A DNA stretch of 64,000 bases from Monilinia fructicola (GCA_008692225.1 VICG01000009.1:1674001-1738000), one strand, 5' to 3'; counted from the first letter of the stretch, positions 46,943 to 59,754 are shown. The notes: generated by a model not told the origin, from the letters alone. Translations and numbers: made by a program.

Positions 46943-49435
46943 CTTTTGCAAATCAAATTAAGTGTATGTTTGAGATGTGTGAAGATATGTGAAGATATGT
47001 GAAAATATCTATCAAGTTCCTAAATGACACACAGAGGGCTATCCTTGAGATAGATTTCTGCAGGATCGGAAGGGTTGGTCGAGATGACACTAGATGTAGA
47101 TAAAAGGAGAAGGGAAAACTGGTTATTGGTAGATATGTAGTTGTTTTGGTATTTAGATTCGGTTTGGTTTATCCTCGTACACCGGAAATATGTAGCTTTG
47201 ACAGGTTGGTTGGACCAACGGTGGTTTAAGGTGTTGTAACCTGTCACTTGTCGCCTGTTAGATCATTTTTCGCAGTTGTCAATAATTAATTGATTCCGAT
47301 AGATATTCAAATTTTATATGGAATGGAAGATGTTAGCCAGGTGTTATTTTATTTTATTTTATTGCGATTGTGATTGTTAATTCTTATTGTTATTATTGTT
47401 GTTTATAATAATTATAACTGTATTGGTTGTAATGAGGTTTAAGCAGAGATAGAAGAGGTGTCTATGGATGTATGATGACTGATTGATATATATAATAATT
47501 AACTTGGGAAACTGGGGAAGATCTACAAACGCACCCACCTGCTAATATAATATCTAGGTAATACCTAATAACCCAGCACCCAGTACCCACCACTCATTCA
47601 ATTATTGTTACACGCACACTCACTCACTCACTCTCCCTCACCCCTTCAATTAAATATCTTTGTTGGAAAATATATTTTAATTATCCATATACTGTACATA
47701 CAAAAATATATATATATATACCTAGGTACATACATATACATATATAAATATACACATACTAAATATATATACATACATATATTATTCCCTCTAAAATAAT
47801 CTTTTTACTCTACTCTTACCCACATCCATAAACCCCCCCTTCCTCAATATATTTTCTCTCTTCAGCTAAAGCCGGCCACTCAGATACCTCCGTCCCTCCC
47901 TCCCTATCTATCCTTCCCTCCATTACTTTTACTTCTTTACTGTATGGGGAATAGATAACCACAACCTACTGTACCTACTAGGTATCTTCCTATCTAATCT
48001 ACCTAGCTCCCTAGCTCCCTACCTCCCAACCTGCCGTACCTCCTGCAATCAAACGAAACTTTATATAGACATGGATACCTACTTACAACTTACACTTTAC
48101 AATTTACAACTTACAACTTACAGCTTACAACTTACAACTTACAACTTACAAGTACAACCTACCCACCCATCACACCAAACCCAACTCGATAATTCATTTC
48201 CAACATGCAACACACACCCTCTCCACTACCATCTACAACCGCCTCCCAACCCACCACACAACCATCCCCACTACGACATAAACTCCATTTCCTCCCACCC
48301 CTCCCCCAAGGTACAACTACAACGATCCAACACAGCAAGACCGAGTGATTCAGCCACCGATAGTTTGACATTGATACATGCATACACCTGTATACCCAGT
48401 ACCTACCCAGGACCTACCGAATAGCTGTCTGGGAATGAATGAAAGATCTAGCACAATCAAATGAGATGGTAAGATGATGCCAATCGAGAGATGAACATCT
48501 GAGAACTCTTGCTATATATCCATTCCCATTCTACCTACGAGATACCTACTAGGTACTAGGTCGGTAGATAGCGTCTCTATCTTCATCCACACTTCAATCC
48601 CAACCCAAAATCTCACCATCGTAATTGTACAAATGAATATCGTCTTACAATCCTTCCTTCCTTCCTCCCTTTCCTTATTCTCCTTTCCTAACAAATAGGT
48701 ATCACCAGGAACGGAAACGGGAAACACACAAACCAGCACCAAACAGGCAAAAAAACAACAAAAAAAGATATCATGTTATCAATTCTAGATCACAAGTAGC
48801 AAAAAGAATTCTCCTAAATTCCTTCCGTTCCGAGAACTATGTTCCTCAAACTTTTCCTTGGAATCTGTTCCGACAGATTGTATCACCCCTTTCAGATAAT
48901 CGACTTCATTTTCTTCCAGATCTTCCCGATTCCGATTCCGAGGTTCTTAGGAGATTTATTTTGCTTCTCTTTCGCTTACCTTTTGGGGCATCTGTCTATT
49001 GGTTCTCTATACAAGTAGACATGTGATTTCTTCCTTCATTTGAAAGAAAACGTGACGAACGATTGTTGTGATGCTTTGTCCTACTTTGAATTATTCTTTG
49101 AGTAGTAAAGTTTACGTTTTCATTCCCCGTGAATTTGTACCGTCATAAAACACGATGAAAGGAACAATACACCAATCAAGAAAGGATGTAATTTATACCA
49201 ACCGGTAGTCCAAACTAGGTGGTGAGAATATTAATGGACTTGTGCTGATCGAGTACTCAAAGGACAAAGAATAGCGGACCCATAAAAGAAGATGGGTCTG
49301 ATGTGTACATGGCTGCTGCTTTCATTTCTTTATGCTTTTATCCTCGAGTACAACCACAAAAGAAAGAATGATTCTTGAGACTGCTCTCAAGGCTTCTCAT
49401 TCTTCCTAGGAAAAATACCCAGTACTTTTGTCAAT
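46943..49435. other. 2.5-kb intergenic region, AT-rich repeats
   Basis: Divergent between the gene at 45959-46942 and the one at 49436. Contains TTTTA repeats near 47345-47362, TATA-rich microsatellite DNA with TACCTAGGTA at 47719-47728, a 7-bp CTTACAA array (48082-48151) and CCTT repeats near 48650-48670. No supported ORF. Confidence 0.5.
48082..48151. repeat. Tandem array, 7-bp unit CTTACAA, ten copies
   Basis: Ten units in strict 7-bp phase: CTTACAA, CTTACAC, TTTACAA (twice), CTTACAA, CTTACAG, then four CTTACAA. The unit is not a known telomere repeat. Confidence 0.95.
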
Positions 49436-50054
49436 ATGAATGCCGACCTGGCTTACAACGATCCGAACGCATGTCCAGTTCATGGCTACAACCTCGAATG
49501 GCGCACATGCATGACCTGCGATATCATCAAGCTGACCGCTCAAAACGCAGCAGTAGATTTCGCAGGTATCAGGAGCGGCTTTGGACAATCCCCTAATCCA
49601 CAATCTGCAACACAGTGGTCGCAAACAGCAGGACCGATAGCGGAACGGCAAATGCAGTATGATGGGCAACGCCCCAGACCTGAAGTCATATCTACCACTT
49701 ACTTCTCCGTGGACAATCCATATAATTACAACACAGGTGGCGGTCTCGGAGACCGCTCTGACGGCCTTGCATTAACCCAGAGTGATGACAAGTATCCGGA
49801 AGACTTGGCACTTTCTGATGAGGAAATTGTGAAAAAACCGCCACAGGAGGCGTAATCGTTTGCAGAAAAGATCGAAAGATAATTCAAGGGCCGAAGTCGA
49901 GGAGGAAGATGATGACATGGAGCATCTTGTACTTTCTGATGATGAACACGACCAGGATACATTACCTCGCGGAACTCGACGTGGGAATAACACACTTCCA
50001 GGGACGAGCAAAAAGTCATCGGCTAAGGGCCGACATGTCAAATTTTCCGAGTAG
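49436..50054 (+). CDS. Small acidic protein with a Cys/His N-terminal motif, unknown function
   Basis: About 205 residues if the frame break is bridged. Residues 13-30 hold C-P-V-H and 'EWRTCMTCDIIK' (CxxH...CxxC), a possible zinc site. The middle is Gln/Pro/Asn-rich ('SVDNPYNYNTGGGLG'). The C-terminal half alternates basic and acidic blocks ('EEEDDDMEHLVLSDDEHDQD') and ends 'SSAKGRHVKFSE'. The N-terminal frame stops at 49855 after 'EEIVKKPPQEA'. One extra base in the A6/CC region at about 49831-49840 would instead give 'KKRHRRRNRLQKRSKDNS' and continue to 50054. Not recognised as a known family; probably a lineage-restricted nuclear protein (inference). Confidence 0.6.
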
Positions 50055-50281
50055 GCTCGAGCAAGGATGAGGTACCGATGAACATCTTAGTATTATCTGA
50101 TATGGCAGTTGTATGGCTGGGCATTCGAAACAAAATTCAAATTATTGGTAATCCGCCTTGACATGGTAATAAAAACAAACCCTACAATCTATTACTCCTG
50201 AACTCCCATGTGAGATGCTTGATCAAATATGTGTGGAATGCAGACATTAGAAGACCCACGCCGCAGACCAAATCAATGAAT
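50055..50281. other. Short convergent 3' region
   Basis: About 230 bp between the stops of the acidic protein gene and the MFS gene. Nothing distinctive. Confidence 0.4.
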
Positions 50282-52260
50282 TCATCGATGATTCTGAGCT
50301 GTCCGGATTTCGCGGTATGTTCCAGCTCCGACTCCAATAACTAGAAGTAAAGCATTGAATATCGCCAGCATGTAAAACGGAGCACCCGTGGATAGATTAT
50401 CGAAAAGGTATCCACCAAGTTTTGTAAGTAGTAAAATGGCAGCACCCCCGGATAGAGAGTATACACCCGCTATAGATCCTTTGAGGTGATTTCTTGATAA
50501 ACTCTTACGCCTTGGTGACGCTATGAGTGGTGCTGTTTCATTTGCATCGTATGAGTCTGGATCCGCAGCACTCACTGCATCTTGAAGCTGAGAAGATAAA
50601 CTATAACCCCCTTCATCGCCAAGGACACCCCTACCTAGTAAGCCGAGACTGCAGACGATCTGTTCAAGATATTAGCTTGGTACAATAACTGCGCGGTAAC
50701 GCGGCAGGTCATGTCTAATCGCTTAAAGATAAGGATAAATAAATAAAGAGAATCAGCCAAATAACTTACTGCCCCTATTTGACTAATTCCAATCAATCCG
50801 ACCATAACGAACACTACAGGACTTCCTCCTCTACCATTGATATCTTTTGGTTCGGGGCTAACAAGTTGAGCGAAGCCTATATATCCAATTATACCGAAAA
50901 CGCTAGCTGCGAGAAGTGGTATGTTAAAACGACGATAGCGATCTGAGAGATAACCAAATAGGGGGGCACAGAGTAAAGCGATTAATTGAGATGCCCCAGT
51001 TAACTCGGCCGCAAGAACGTATGCTCTACGACATTCTTTCTTGAGTTCAGGTGACGGATCGTTTGGAGATCCTTGGCAAAATCCATGTCCAATGAAATAT
51101 GAGTTAATATAAAGCGGAATGAAGAGTGATATACCAACAGATGATGCACGTGCGACGAATCCTCCTACGTAACCAAGGCCAATTCGTGCATCTTTAAATC
51201 CTAGAATCGTTGAATCTGACATTAGCTTCCAGTATGGCTGAAACTTCTCTGTGTTTTCTCGTCCATGATGAGGATGATTAAATTCCACAGTATCTCTGAC
51301 CACTGGTCTACCAAGAAGTAGGCGCCACCCTTTGCCTTCCTCGCCTGCCAAGCCCCGGAGACCAATAAAGCAGAAGCAAGACACCGTAAGTGACACAACT
51401 CCAACCACGTAGAAACTATCGGCCACCGCTTGGCCTTGGGATACCCCTTTCATCCGTGAGAACTGTGCTGGCAGTGGTAAAAATGCAATTAGTGCTACGA
51501 GTGCCCCGCAGCCTGTAAATACTCCGACTAAGCCAGCCAACCGCGGGGCGCTCGATCCGCTTTGCTTCGTAGGTTTTGGATGATCGCCAGAGGAACTTCC
51601 ACGTCCTCCATTGTAATTGGCAGGTGTTATGGTGACCTCAGAATCTATAGACTCAGTCGCAATGCTGTGGCGGACGTTCTCCGGCAAGGCTGATCTCGAT
51701 AGAGGGGAACTCTCCGAATTATCGGTCTCTCGGGCTGTCATCGAAGGTAGGATTGCAGTCACCATCGTCGCACTTCAATCTCGGTTAGCATGCGGGTATA
51801 ATGCTGCTCGGAATAGACTCACGTAGCAGCTCCCCCCACAGAGAAGAACAGTCTCGCAAGCAAAAGTTGTGGGAAAACATTCTTTGCTTGAACGAATAAG
51901 ATCAATGCAAGCCCAACAATAAAATACCCCAGGACGCAAACGACCCGCACACCAAGTCTATCGCTGAGAATTCCCCACGCGGGACAAGCTATTAAAGCAA
52001 CCACTTCATCCACGAAGCCCTAGAAACGTATAAGTATTTTCAATTTTTAAAGATAATTGACATTCATGGGGTCGTACGAGAGTGCCCACTAAATCCCCCA
52101 CGCCTTCTTTTATGCCAATGAGATCAGTGATGACGAATGATACGCTGCTGTTGAGGAAAACTAGAAAAGAAATGGAAAAAAGACACACGGCCAGGAGATA
52201 GGTCACAGCTTGCACATCTGTCGTCCTTGAAGCAAATGGGAGATATCTTGATATCGGCAT
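50282..52260 (-). CDS. MFS transporter, YCR023C-like
   Basis: Major facilitator superfamily membrane protein of about 600 residues. The start 'MPISRYLPFASRTTDVQAVT' leads to the first membrane segment ('LAVCLFSISFLVFLN'). The TM2-3 loop has the MFS signature 'PAWGILSDRLGVRVVCVLGY'. A long hydrophilic loop follows TM6 (Ser/Asn/Gly-rich, residues about 150-210). The second half carries a repeated signature 'APLFGYLSDRYRRFNIPLLA', and the last segments are 'GSIAGVYSLSGGAAILLLTKLGG' and 'FYMLAIFNALLLVIGVGAG'. Exons join near 52014-52075, 51775-51825 and 50645-50770. Both frames and splice sites are intact. The resemblance to the yeast vacuolar MFS protein Ycr023c is from memory; the substrate is unknown. 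Confidence 0.85.
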
Positions 52261-55200
52261 CTTTCCCCCGTGTCTTGTGTTAGCCCGGATAGGCCGGTAA
52301 TATTCAATAACAGCTGATTGTCATTACTTGATAATTAAAGAGGAATGAAAACCTGGTTTAAAAAGACTGAAGGAAGTGATTAAGGTTGGGTCGGTAGCTG
52401 GCACGAAGAGCAATTGGAAGATGTGATTATTACTTATTACCCAGTACACTCACTCCTTCATGGCAGCTCCCTAGTCGACCTTTGGCCCATGGCTTATGTA
52501 ATGATGCTTATCAAAACACGCTAATTCACGAACCTCACCCAATAATCTGTTCTTCCATGATCACCTGGCAGGATTGCATTGAACATCATCCATCCACACC
52601 TGGGCATTCACATTCACATTCACATGTTGCCAATATTGATCATTGTTGCACCTTTGATCCGAATCACAAAACGCAAATAAACAATCACCACAAGTCACTT
52701 ATAAGTATCGATATTCGTATTCCATAACCATGGCATGGAACGCATCGTCTGGAACACCAGTTCACGAATGATGTCGAATGAAGCACTATAAAGTGTAGTC
52801 CTCACCTACAGTACTATTATTGGTTGCCGGGTATAAGGTACTGGGAACTTGATCGTTCAGAGGTACGTACGAACCAGTTTCCCCTTCGAGGATTCAAGGT
52901 AGAGTGCCGACCATCCTGTGGCCTTCAGGGCTGAAAGTCCAAAGTCCAAGCTAATAAACAACACTGCTGCAGCCACGTAAGGTACAACCGCCACACCCCA
53001 GATATTCTGAGGGGATGGCTCCGTGTAATCATATATATTATATATCATCTCGAATGACAGATCAGGATCTTAACCTTATGATCAAAACCCCCTTCACCAT
53101 TCTTAACCGAGTCCGAGAGCAACAAGTGGAAAGTGGACCCCCTCATTTTCTTACCAAAAAAATATGAATTGATACGATAATACTTACTGTAGATACCTAC
53201 TTGGGTATTTTTCGCCTATATTTCCTCATTTCCTGTTGGTTATTGACATCATACAATAACCTAATCTATAGTCAACTTTAATCAATCTTGACCCGATTTA
53301 GATGGTGTCTGATGACGATGATTTCAAAGAAGAAATGAGTCGGTGGCTATTCTAGGCCCTTACAGATCTCCACTATTCGGAAATTTTTGATCTACCTGTA
53401 CTTCCGTTCTCGGCAAGACTATTTTCGGGATGCCGAATCACTGATGCCCGAAGCCGATGAGATCCGAGAACATCGAAATGGCATGCTTTCCTTTCCTTTG
53501 TGTATTGGCTACGAGGCTACCAGATATCCTGCTACTTTTCCAAACCCCTAGTATTCTTGGAAAGGAGCCCAAGACTCAAACGAGTGCCAAACGACCGGAA
53601 TGGACTGGAAAGAGGGTCCGCTGCATCTTGGGTATCACATATGAAATGACATGGATTCAGTCAAGAATATCAATTCTTCTATCCACCCTTGTTTTGATCC
53701 TGCTTATGCGTATGCGTATGATCATCAAATGATTTCACGTTCATTGCTACATATGCCGCAACAATGCTTGGGTGGGCGGACCATGACAGTATTTGAAAAT
53801 CACCGACCTCCTGCAATAGGTGTGCGTTATGCTTCATTTTTTAGACACCGCTCTCTTGCCCTGCTTCTCTTTCCTTCCACACCCTTTTCTATAATATATC
53901 ATGCAGCTGCAGTGTTGCATAAATGGCCGCGTGATTCATGAGCTGTTGGGCCGCAAATCAGAAATTGCTATGTAGACAGCTGGTAAAGGAAGGAAGGACT
54001 TAGGCCGGTCGTTGTGCAAATGGATAATGGTAAGGTAGCAGAAATGAGTTCATGGCCAACAAGCATCAGAAAAGACAATCTTCCGTAAAAATACAGTTAT
54101 TGGTCCTTACCTGCATCTCTCGTACCTTAATATCATTGTGACACGGATGTGATTCGATCAAAACTTCTTCCTAAGTCTGGAGAGATAGCAACCAATCGAA
54201 AAAAGGAAAATGACCAAAGGAAGTTATTGATGTTTCTTGAGATAGGAAATATAATAGAATTTATTATTACTATTATCATTTGATCTTGGACCTTCGAATG
54301 TTTGTCGCATTCCATCCTGCATCTGTCCATCAGTCTGTATTGTATGATGAGATTATCAGCTGATGAGGATGAGTACAAAAGCATTCAATTAGAAGAGACC
54401 CGGTTGGCTACCGCTTTATGCAAAGATCTAGACGTCACGGCTTCGTGCTCTCCTTGATTGAATTTCATCAAATTTGAGGTCTTTCGAGGTCTCGTTGCGG
54501 TCTCGCCTTGAATGAAAAGCGGATCAATCGAATTCTGTACTGCTGCCCAGTTGACGAGAACCTGGCTACGACTCGTACAAGTAAAGATGTTGTATATTAA
54601 AACGAACGACTGAGTGTGTACAGTACGACCTGAAGTATCTCTGTACCAGGTTTTCGCAGAATACAAATTAACCGACTGTTACTACCGCACCGATATGTGC
54701 GATATGTGCGATATGTGCGATATGGCATGATGGACAAGATTCAGGAATGGAACATCTCGGCAACTTGCCTCTCTCTCTCACACTCCCACACTTCCACACA
54801 CTTAGATTTTCTACCTTTTCGATGTATCGCATGGTTCCTGCACTTCGATCTAGGGATATTGTATTACCTCATATGCCATCATCTTAGGTCATTGGGGAAA
54901 AGGTCCCGACATAGTACGAAGAATTGAAAGACTACAGATCTCTACCCTTTGGTTTGGGGGCGTAAAATTCCCAATGATGTGTTTTGCACCTGTATAACCA
55001 TGAACTTGGGAGGCTTAGAGACCCAAGGTAGCTTTGAGAAAAATGATTGATCATATTTTACGATCTCTAGGCGTTTGCACGGTACAATCCAAGCCGCATA
55101 ATTTGACAGCCTCTAGGTCTAGCTAACGAGGGTTTACACCAGATATGCCACTGACGAGTGATTGAGTATATAATAATATATATGTGCATTACACAAAACC

Positions 55201-56300
55201 TCTTCAGAGGCTCTCAATTGGATGGGGCATTCACCGTCGATGAAGTGGTCGCTTTGCCCTTCCCTTTCCCCCCTTTTCGCATTATTGTCGCAAAGATCAA
55301 AAAATCATATCATATCATATCATATCAAATCAAATCATTGCAAATAATATAACAAGTTGAATCAAGTGAATCAAATCAAATCGAACGAAATTCAATCAAA
55401 TCAACCAGCCAATGACAGATCTAATCCAAATGGCTACTGACTATTAATGTCGACCTAGTTGAACTTGGCCGCCTTTTGCCCTGCATATCAACGAAAGAGG
55501 GCAATGAGAGACCTAATGGACAGAGAATGATGAAACCCAAATAAATAAACGAGTAAACAAATAATCATACATGTAGTCTTCGAAAACAACTTACTAATGA
55601 CAAGTAATAAATATAACTTTACCGTATGCAAATTCCAATTCTCAATCATACACCGAAGCAAAGCAAGGTGTTTTCGGCAAGTGGATCATATTTTGGTAGT
55701 AGATGCGGGCGGTAGTTCTACCATAGCGGCGGCGAAGGATCAGAAAATTCAAATCCTAATCCTTATCTTGGTTTTTCTAATATATCTTCAATCATATTCT
55801 ACTTCCTTCCCTGACTCTCGAGAAGACATGTATCGTGATGTGATCATGATCAGATCGAATCACAAATCTTTCCATTTATATTCTTGACAAAGGGAGCAGG
55901 TTACCTTCGGAGATCTTCATGTCATAATAACGAAACAATATTTCCTCTCCCCGGCTCGTTTGAGCAACCAACATGGTAGACATCCCATTGGAGAGCGGCT
56001 ATGGGCCCGGCCGCATATGTGACCGGGCAATGTGCTTCCTCAGATTTACGTGCCTCAAAGATATGCCCATTCGCGCCATTGCCCATATCCCCGGATCATA
56101 TGTCTCTGATGGCAACAGCTTTACCCGGCTATGGTAAGGAAAAGGGGAAAATAAAGGCTAAGTGCGGTGAGATCAATCACATAGCATAGCAGCACATTCC
56201 GCACTTCGCATTTCGCCCTTTCATTCTGACTCTCGGATGGGAATTTGATTGACACGTCTCCTTGGCTCTAACTCTGTTTCCTTTCTTTCGTTGCCTACTT

Positions 56301-56404
56301 GCTCATGCTACTGCTAATGCTAATGCTAAGGCTCATGCTAATGCTAATGCTAACATGCTCATGCTCATGCTCATGCTCTCATACCATACCATACCATACT
56401 ATAC
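56301..56404. repeat. GCTAAT/GCTCAT hexamers followed by ATACC pentamers
   Basis: About twelve 6-bp units alternating GCTAAT and GCTCAT, followed directly by four ATACC-type pentamers. Confidence 0.9.
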
Positions 56405-56667
56405 CACGTAATCGGGTCAATTTCTACAGCACACATACACGCATACACGCACACTCGCACATATTCCTCCATTCTTTCCCCTCCAATTGCTGTATCAACC
56501 ATATCGAATATATTTATTTTACTTTCTTGCTAACCACTTTGGTGAACAACTAGTCATGCCATGCTCTGCTATCTTTCTACTATCTGCTTTTCAATCTCTT
56601 TTAGTAACAAATACCTTCGTTGAAAGTTTAACGTCACTTATCTCTTCCGTCCGAATTTAGCGTCAAG

Positions 56668-56832
56668 ATGTCTGCCTTCATCGGTCCACCCCCACCTCAT
56701 GTGAAGCCAAACTTCATCTACCGCGCCATGTTATCCGTGGAAAGCAAGGATCCTATGCTTTTTCTGATCCAGATCTTTTTCCTATTCTCCAGTGAGGCTA
56801 ATCTAACTAAAGGCAAGTTGCATCTAGTTTGA
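56668..56832 (+). CDS. Possible upstream ORF (54 codons) in the aminotransferase leader
   Basis: Starts at an ATG in good context (GTCAAGATGTC), reads 'MSAFIGPPPPHVKPNFIYRAM' and stops at 56830-56832, 437 bp before the aminotransferase start. It may be a uORF or the first exon of an unannotated small gene. No family is recognised. Confidence 0.3.
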   Translation: MSAFIGPPPPHVKPNFIYRAMLSVESKDPMLFLIQIFFLFSSEANLTKGKLHLV

Positions 56833-57269
56833 ATCCACTTTGATCGATCGTCGCCCTATCAAATCTTGTTCAACTTATCATCTCCTCTCGTACATTTCAC
56901 CTCTCACCCAACTTTATATTCTCATCTCCACTCCGGAATCTAGCCTCATCTTGATCCAATCTTGTATGCCCTGGTCTCGGTCTTGTTAACCCATCTAGGT
57001 TTCCTTCTTCCCTTCCTTCCGTCATAGTACTACTCGTTGCCCATCTTGTTCATATATTAAGGTGCCTGTTCCCGTCGAGACCTCCGAATCTCCTTGGTAT
57101 CAAGTACTTGTCAAATTACTTTTCATATCTCTCACCGACGTTGACTTCTATATATCAGGACTTAGAACTCATGAACATATCTGTCGACAACTTATCCTAC
57201 CACTTGTCTACATCTATCTTTCACTTCACCTCATAATCCTCAAACTCTACGCTCCAGATAAAGTTCAAT

Positions 57270-58784
57270 ATGTCGCCAGCTGCCATCGCAGAAGTACGTA
57301 GAGATCCATATGTCACCACCACTAAGGCGTTGAGCAATGGACCTCCATCACTCATGAATGGAGGAGCCGTACAAGGCATGAAGAGGACTACGTTCCTATT
57401 TGACCGACATCTCCACAAAGATTTCCCCGTAATTGTGCGAGGAAGTGGAAGTAAGCTCTATACCAAAGACGGCCGGGTCATCTTTGATGCCACATCCGGC
57501 GCCGCTGTCTCATGTTTGGGACATGGCAACCAGCGAGTCACCAATGCCGTATACCAACAGATGACATCTGGCATTCCATATCTCGCCTCAGGAGTCTTCG
57601 GCAACGAGACTGTTGATGATCTGTGCGAAGAACTGATAAACGGTACTGGTCGGAAAATGGCCCGAGTTTACTTAACTGGTTCAGGTAAGCTACACAGCCA
57701 GCCACTGATATTGATGTGACCCAAGCTAATTCATGTAGGATCCGAGGCTATGGAAGCCACATGCAAATTGGCACGACAGTACTTTTACGAAAAAGACAAA
57801 TCCACTCCCCGAGTAAATTTTATCGCTCGAGAAGGTTCATATCATGGCAACACCCTAGGCGCATTAGGAATGTCAGGACACAAAGCTCGTCGCGCCCCCT
57901 ATACCCCATTCCTGATGCCCAATGTTCATCACGTGTCATCTTGCAACCCCTATCGACAACGTCTCCCGTCCGAATCCGACGCCTCTTTCGTCTCCCGCAA
58001 AGCCGCCGAACTCGAAGCCAAATTCCAAGAATTAGGCCCGGAAACCGTCATCGGATTCTGCCTCGAGCCCGTCGTAGGTGCAGCGCTCGGTTGCGTGGCT
58101 GCACTCCCAGGATATCTCAAAGCGATGCGTGACGTATGTCATCGTCATGGCGCGTTATTCATCCTCGACGAAGTCATGTGCGGCATGGGGCGCTCCGGCA
58201 CTCTTCACGCATGGCAATCCGAAAACGTAGTTCCCGATCTCCAAACCATCGGAAAGGGTCTAGGCGGTGGGTATCAACCCATCGCCGGTGTCCTCATCTC
58301 ACAAAAAGTCGTCAACGTTCTCTACAACGGTACGGGCCAATTCATCCACGGTCAAACATACCAAGGAATGCCTGTCCAAGCAGCTGCAGCCCTAGAGGTC
58401 CAACGTATCATCCGCCAAAATAACATCCTTGAGAATGTCCGCACCCAAGGTGCATATCTCGGAAAACTCCTTAAGCAACATCTCGCCGACCATCCCCACG
58501 TAGGCGAGATCCGCGGAAAAGGACTCTTCTGGGGCATCGAATTTGTGAAAGATAAAAAGAGCAAGACGGCTTTCGAGCCCAAACTTAGCATCGCGCAAAG
58601 GATACACGATGTGGCAATCTCGCATCCATATAATATGACGATGTATCCCGGGACGGGCACTGTTGATGGAACGTGTGGAGATCATGTTATCTTATCGCCG
58701 AATTACCTGGTTACGAAGGAGGATATTGAATACATTGTGAGGGTTGCGGTGGATGTGATTGAATGCGTTTTTGAAGATCTGTAG
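57270..58784 (+). CDS. Class III PLP-dependent aminotransferase
   Basis: Fold-type I aminotransferase (omega-amino acid or acetylornithine/GABA-like class III group). Exons 57270-57684 and 57739-58784 give 486 residues. Family signatures in order: 'DATSGAAVSCLGHGNQRVTN', the phosphate-binding loop 'TGSGSEAMEATCKLARQYF', 'REGSYHGNTLGALGMSGH', 'LDEVMCGMGRSG' (the Asp contacting the PLP pyridine) and the Schiff-base lysine in 'TIGKGLGGGYQPIAG' at about K311; 'EIRGKGLFWGIEFV' follows. The intron starts G|GTAAGC and ends TGTAG. The N-terminus has about 30 non-conserved residues without a clear targeting signal. The amino donor cannot be inferred, and no pathway partner is nearby. Frames are intact; synonymous sites are C-rich compared with neighbours. 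Confidence 0.93.
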
Positions 58785-59754
58785 GCGCGAGCTGCGACTT
58801 TACTATTCCTATTGGGGTTTGGATTGGGAGCGGGCAGGGGAGTAGGGAGTAAGAATGGGAGTGGAATGTGCGATTGAGGATTGCATTCGATATCATTTTT
58901 TATTTTTATCTTTTTACTTTTTTGCAAAAGGATGGTATTAAGTATCAGAGGTTAGCTTGGAGACTGGAGATTGGAGTTATAGCAGGTATGTTATATTTGG
59001 GAGATTGGCTGGGACGGATCGCCTCCGGTTTTTTACTATCGTTTTATCAGCTCCACGGCTCTTCGATATGGGATGTTATGTGTTGGTTTGGCGTGAAGGA
59101 GAATCTTCATGATATGGTAGCATTCATTCGTTACTCCTGTCTAGTTCTCATACGGGAGGCGTTATTTGCATCATCGATAAAGAGAGATATATGCCTGGAA
59201 TGATCTCAATCTGTATCATGTATCTTACAGAAACAAAAGTCAAATCAAGTCAAAAATGTTTATACACATGATAGGTATGGTTTGCATACGTTGAGTTATT
59301 CTCGTCCTGCACCGCCAAACTATAGTATATAAAATAAGTAAATGGGGTGCGAGTACTTCAATGATGTCATCTGCACCATCATTATCTCCCTTGTAGTCTT
59401 GCAGTACGTATTCATACTGATTTGTTTGAATGCCGATCGGTAACTGTACCGATACTCCTTTGGTTTTGAGTGCCGTAAGATTGGTATAATTCCCCATTCG
59501 TTCGATTGCCCCTAACCCCCATGTCCCACATTTGTATTTCCCGGAACTCCATGCGAATCCAGCCCATGAGAGTCGCATAATGCCAGCATTTCCGATGTCC
59601 ACAGTCTTTCTGTTTCTGAAAATGGTACCATCTCTCCCATCTATGCATTTCCTTCCGATACTCCATCCCGTAGTCCCAAAATATCACTTCCCCAGCCATC
59701 CACTCCTCCCAGGCTTCGAAACCTCAAGTTGTCATCCACTAATATTCCCAGTCA
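58785..59754. other. 970-bp convergent region between aminotransferase and MED10
   Basis: Several short overlapping ORFs occur on both strands, including one at 59240-59602 on the minus strand, but none shows a domain. Probably 3' UTRs. Confidence 0.45.

Larger units (their letters stand above)
52261..57269. other. 5-kb intergenic region before the aminotransferase
   Basis: Promoters of the MFS gene (left) and the aminotransferase gene (right). Contains three ATTCAC repeats near 52605-52622, a GATATGTGC repeat (about 54691-54722), an ATCAT pentamer tract (about 55304-55337), GCTAAT/GCTCAT hexamers (56301-56377) and ATACC pentamers (about 56380-56404). No supported gene except the short upstream ORF at 56668. 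Confidence 0.5.

Noticed and set aside
48082..48151. CTTACAA array as an interstitial telomere
   Set aside because: The unit (or TTGTAAG) does not match TTAGGG or other known fungal telomere repeats.
52857..53048. 63-codon hydrophobic ORF upstream of the MFS gene
   Set aside because: It contains one plausible membrane segment but has no family match and no extension by splicing; probably chance.
59240..59699. Two overlapping minus-strand ORFs (120 and 95 codons)
   Set aside because: Parts look protein-like ('GKYKCGTWGLGAIERMGNYT'), but no family is recognised, the frames overlap, and the place fits the 3' UTRs of the aminotransferase and MED10 genes. I could not support a gene.
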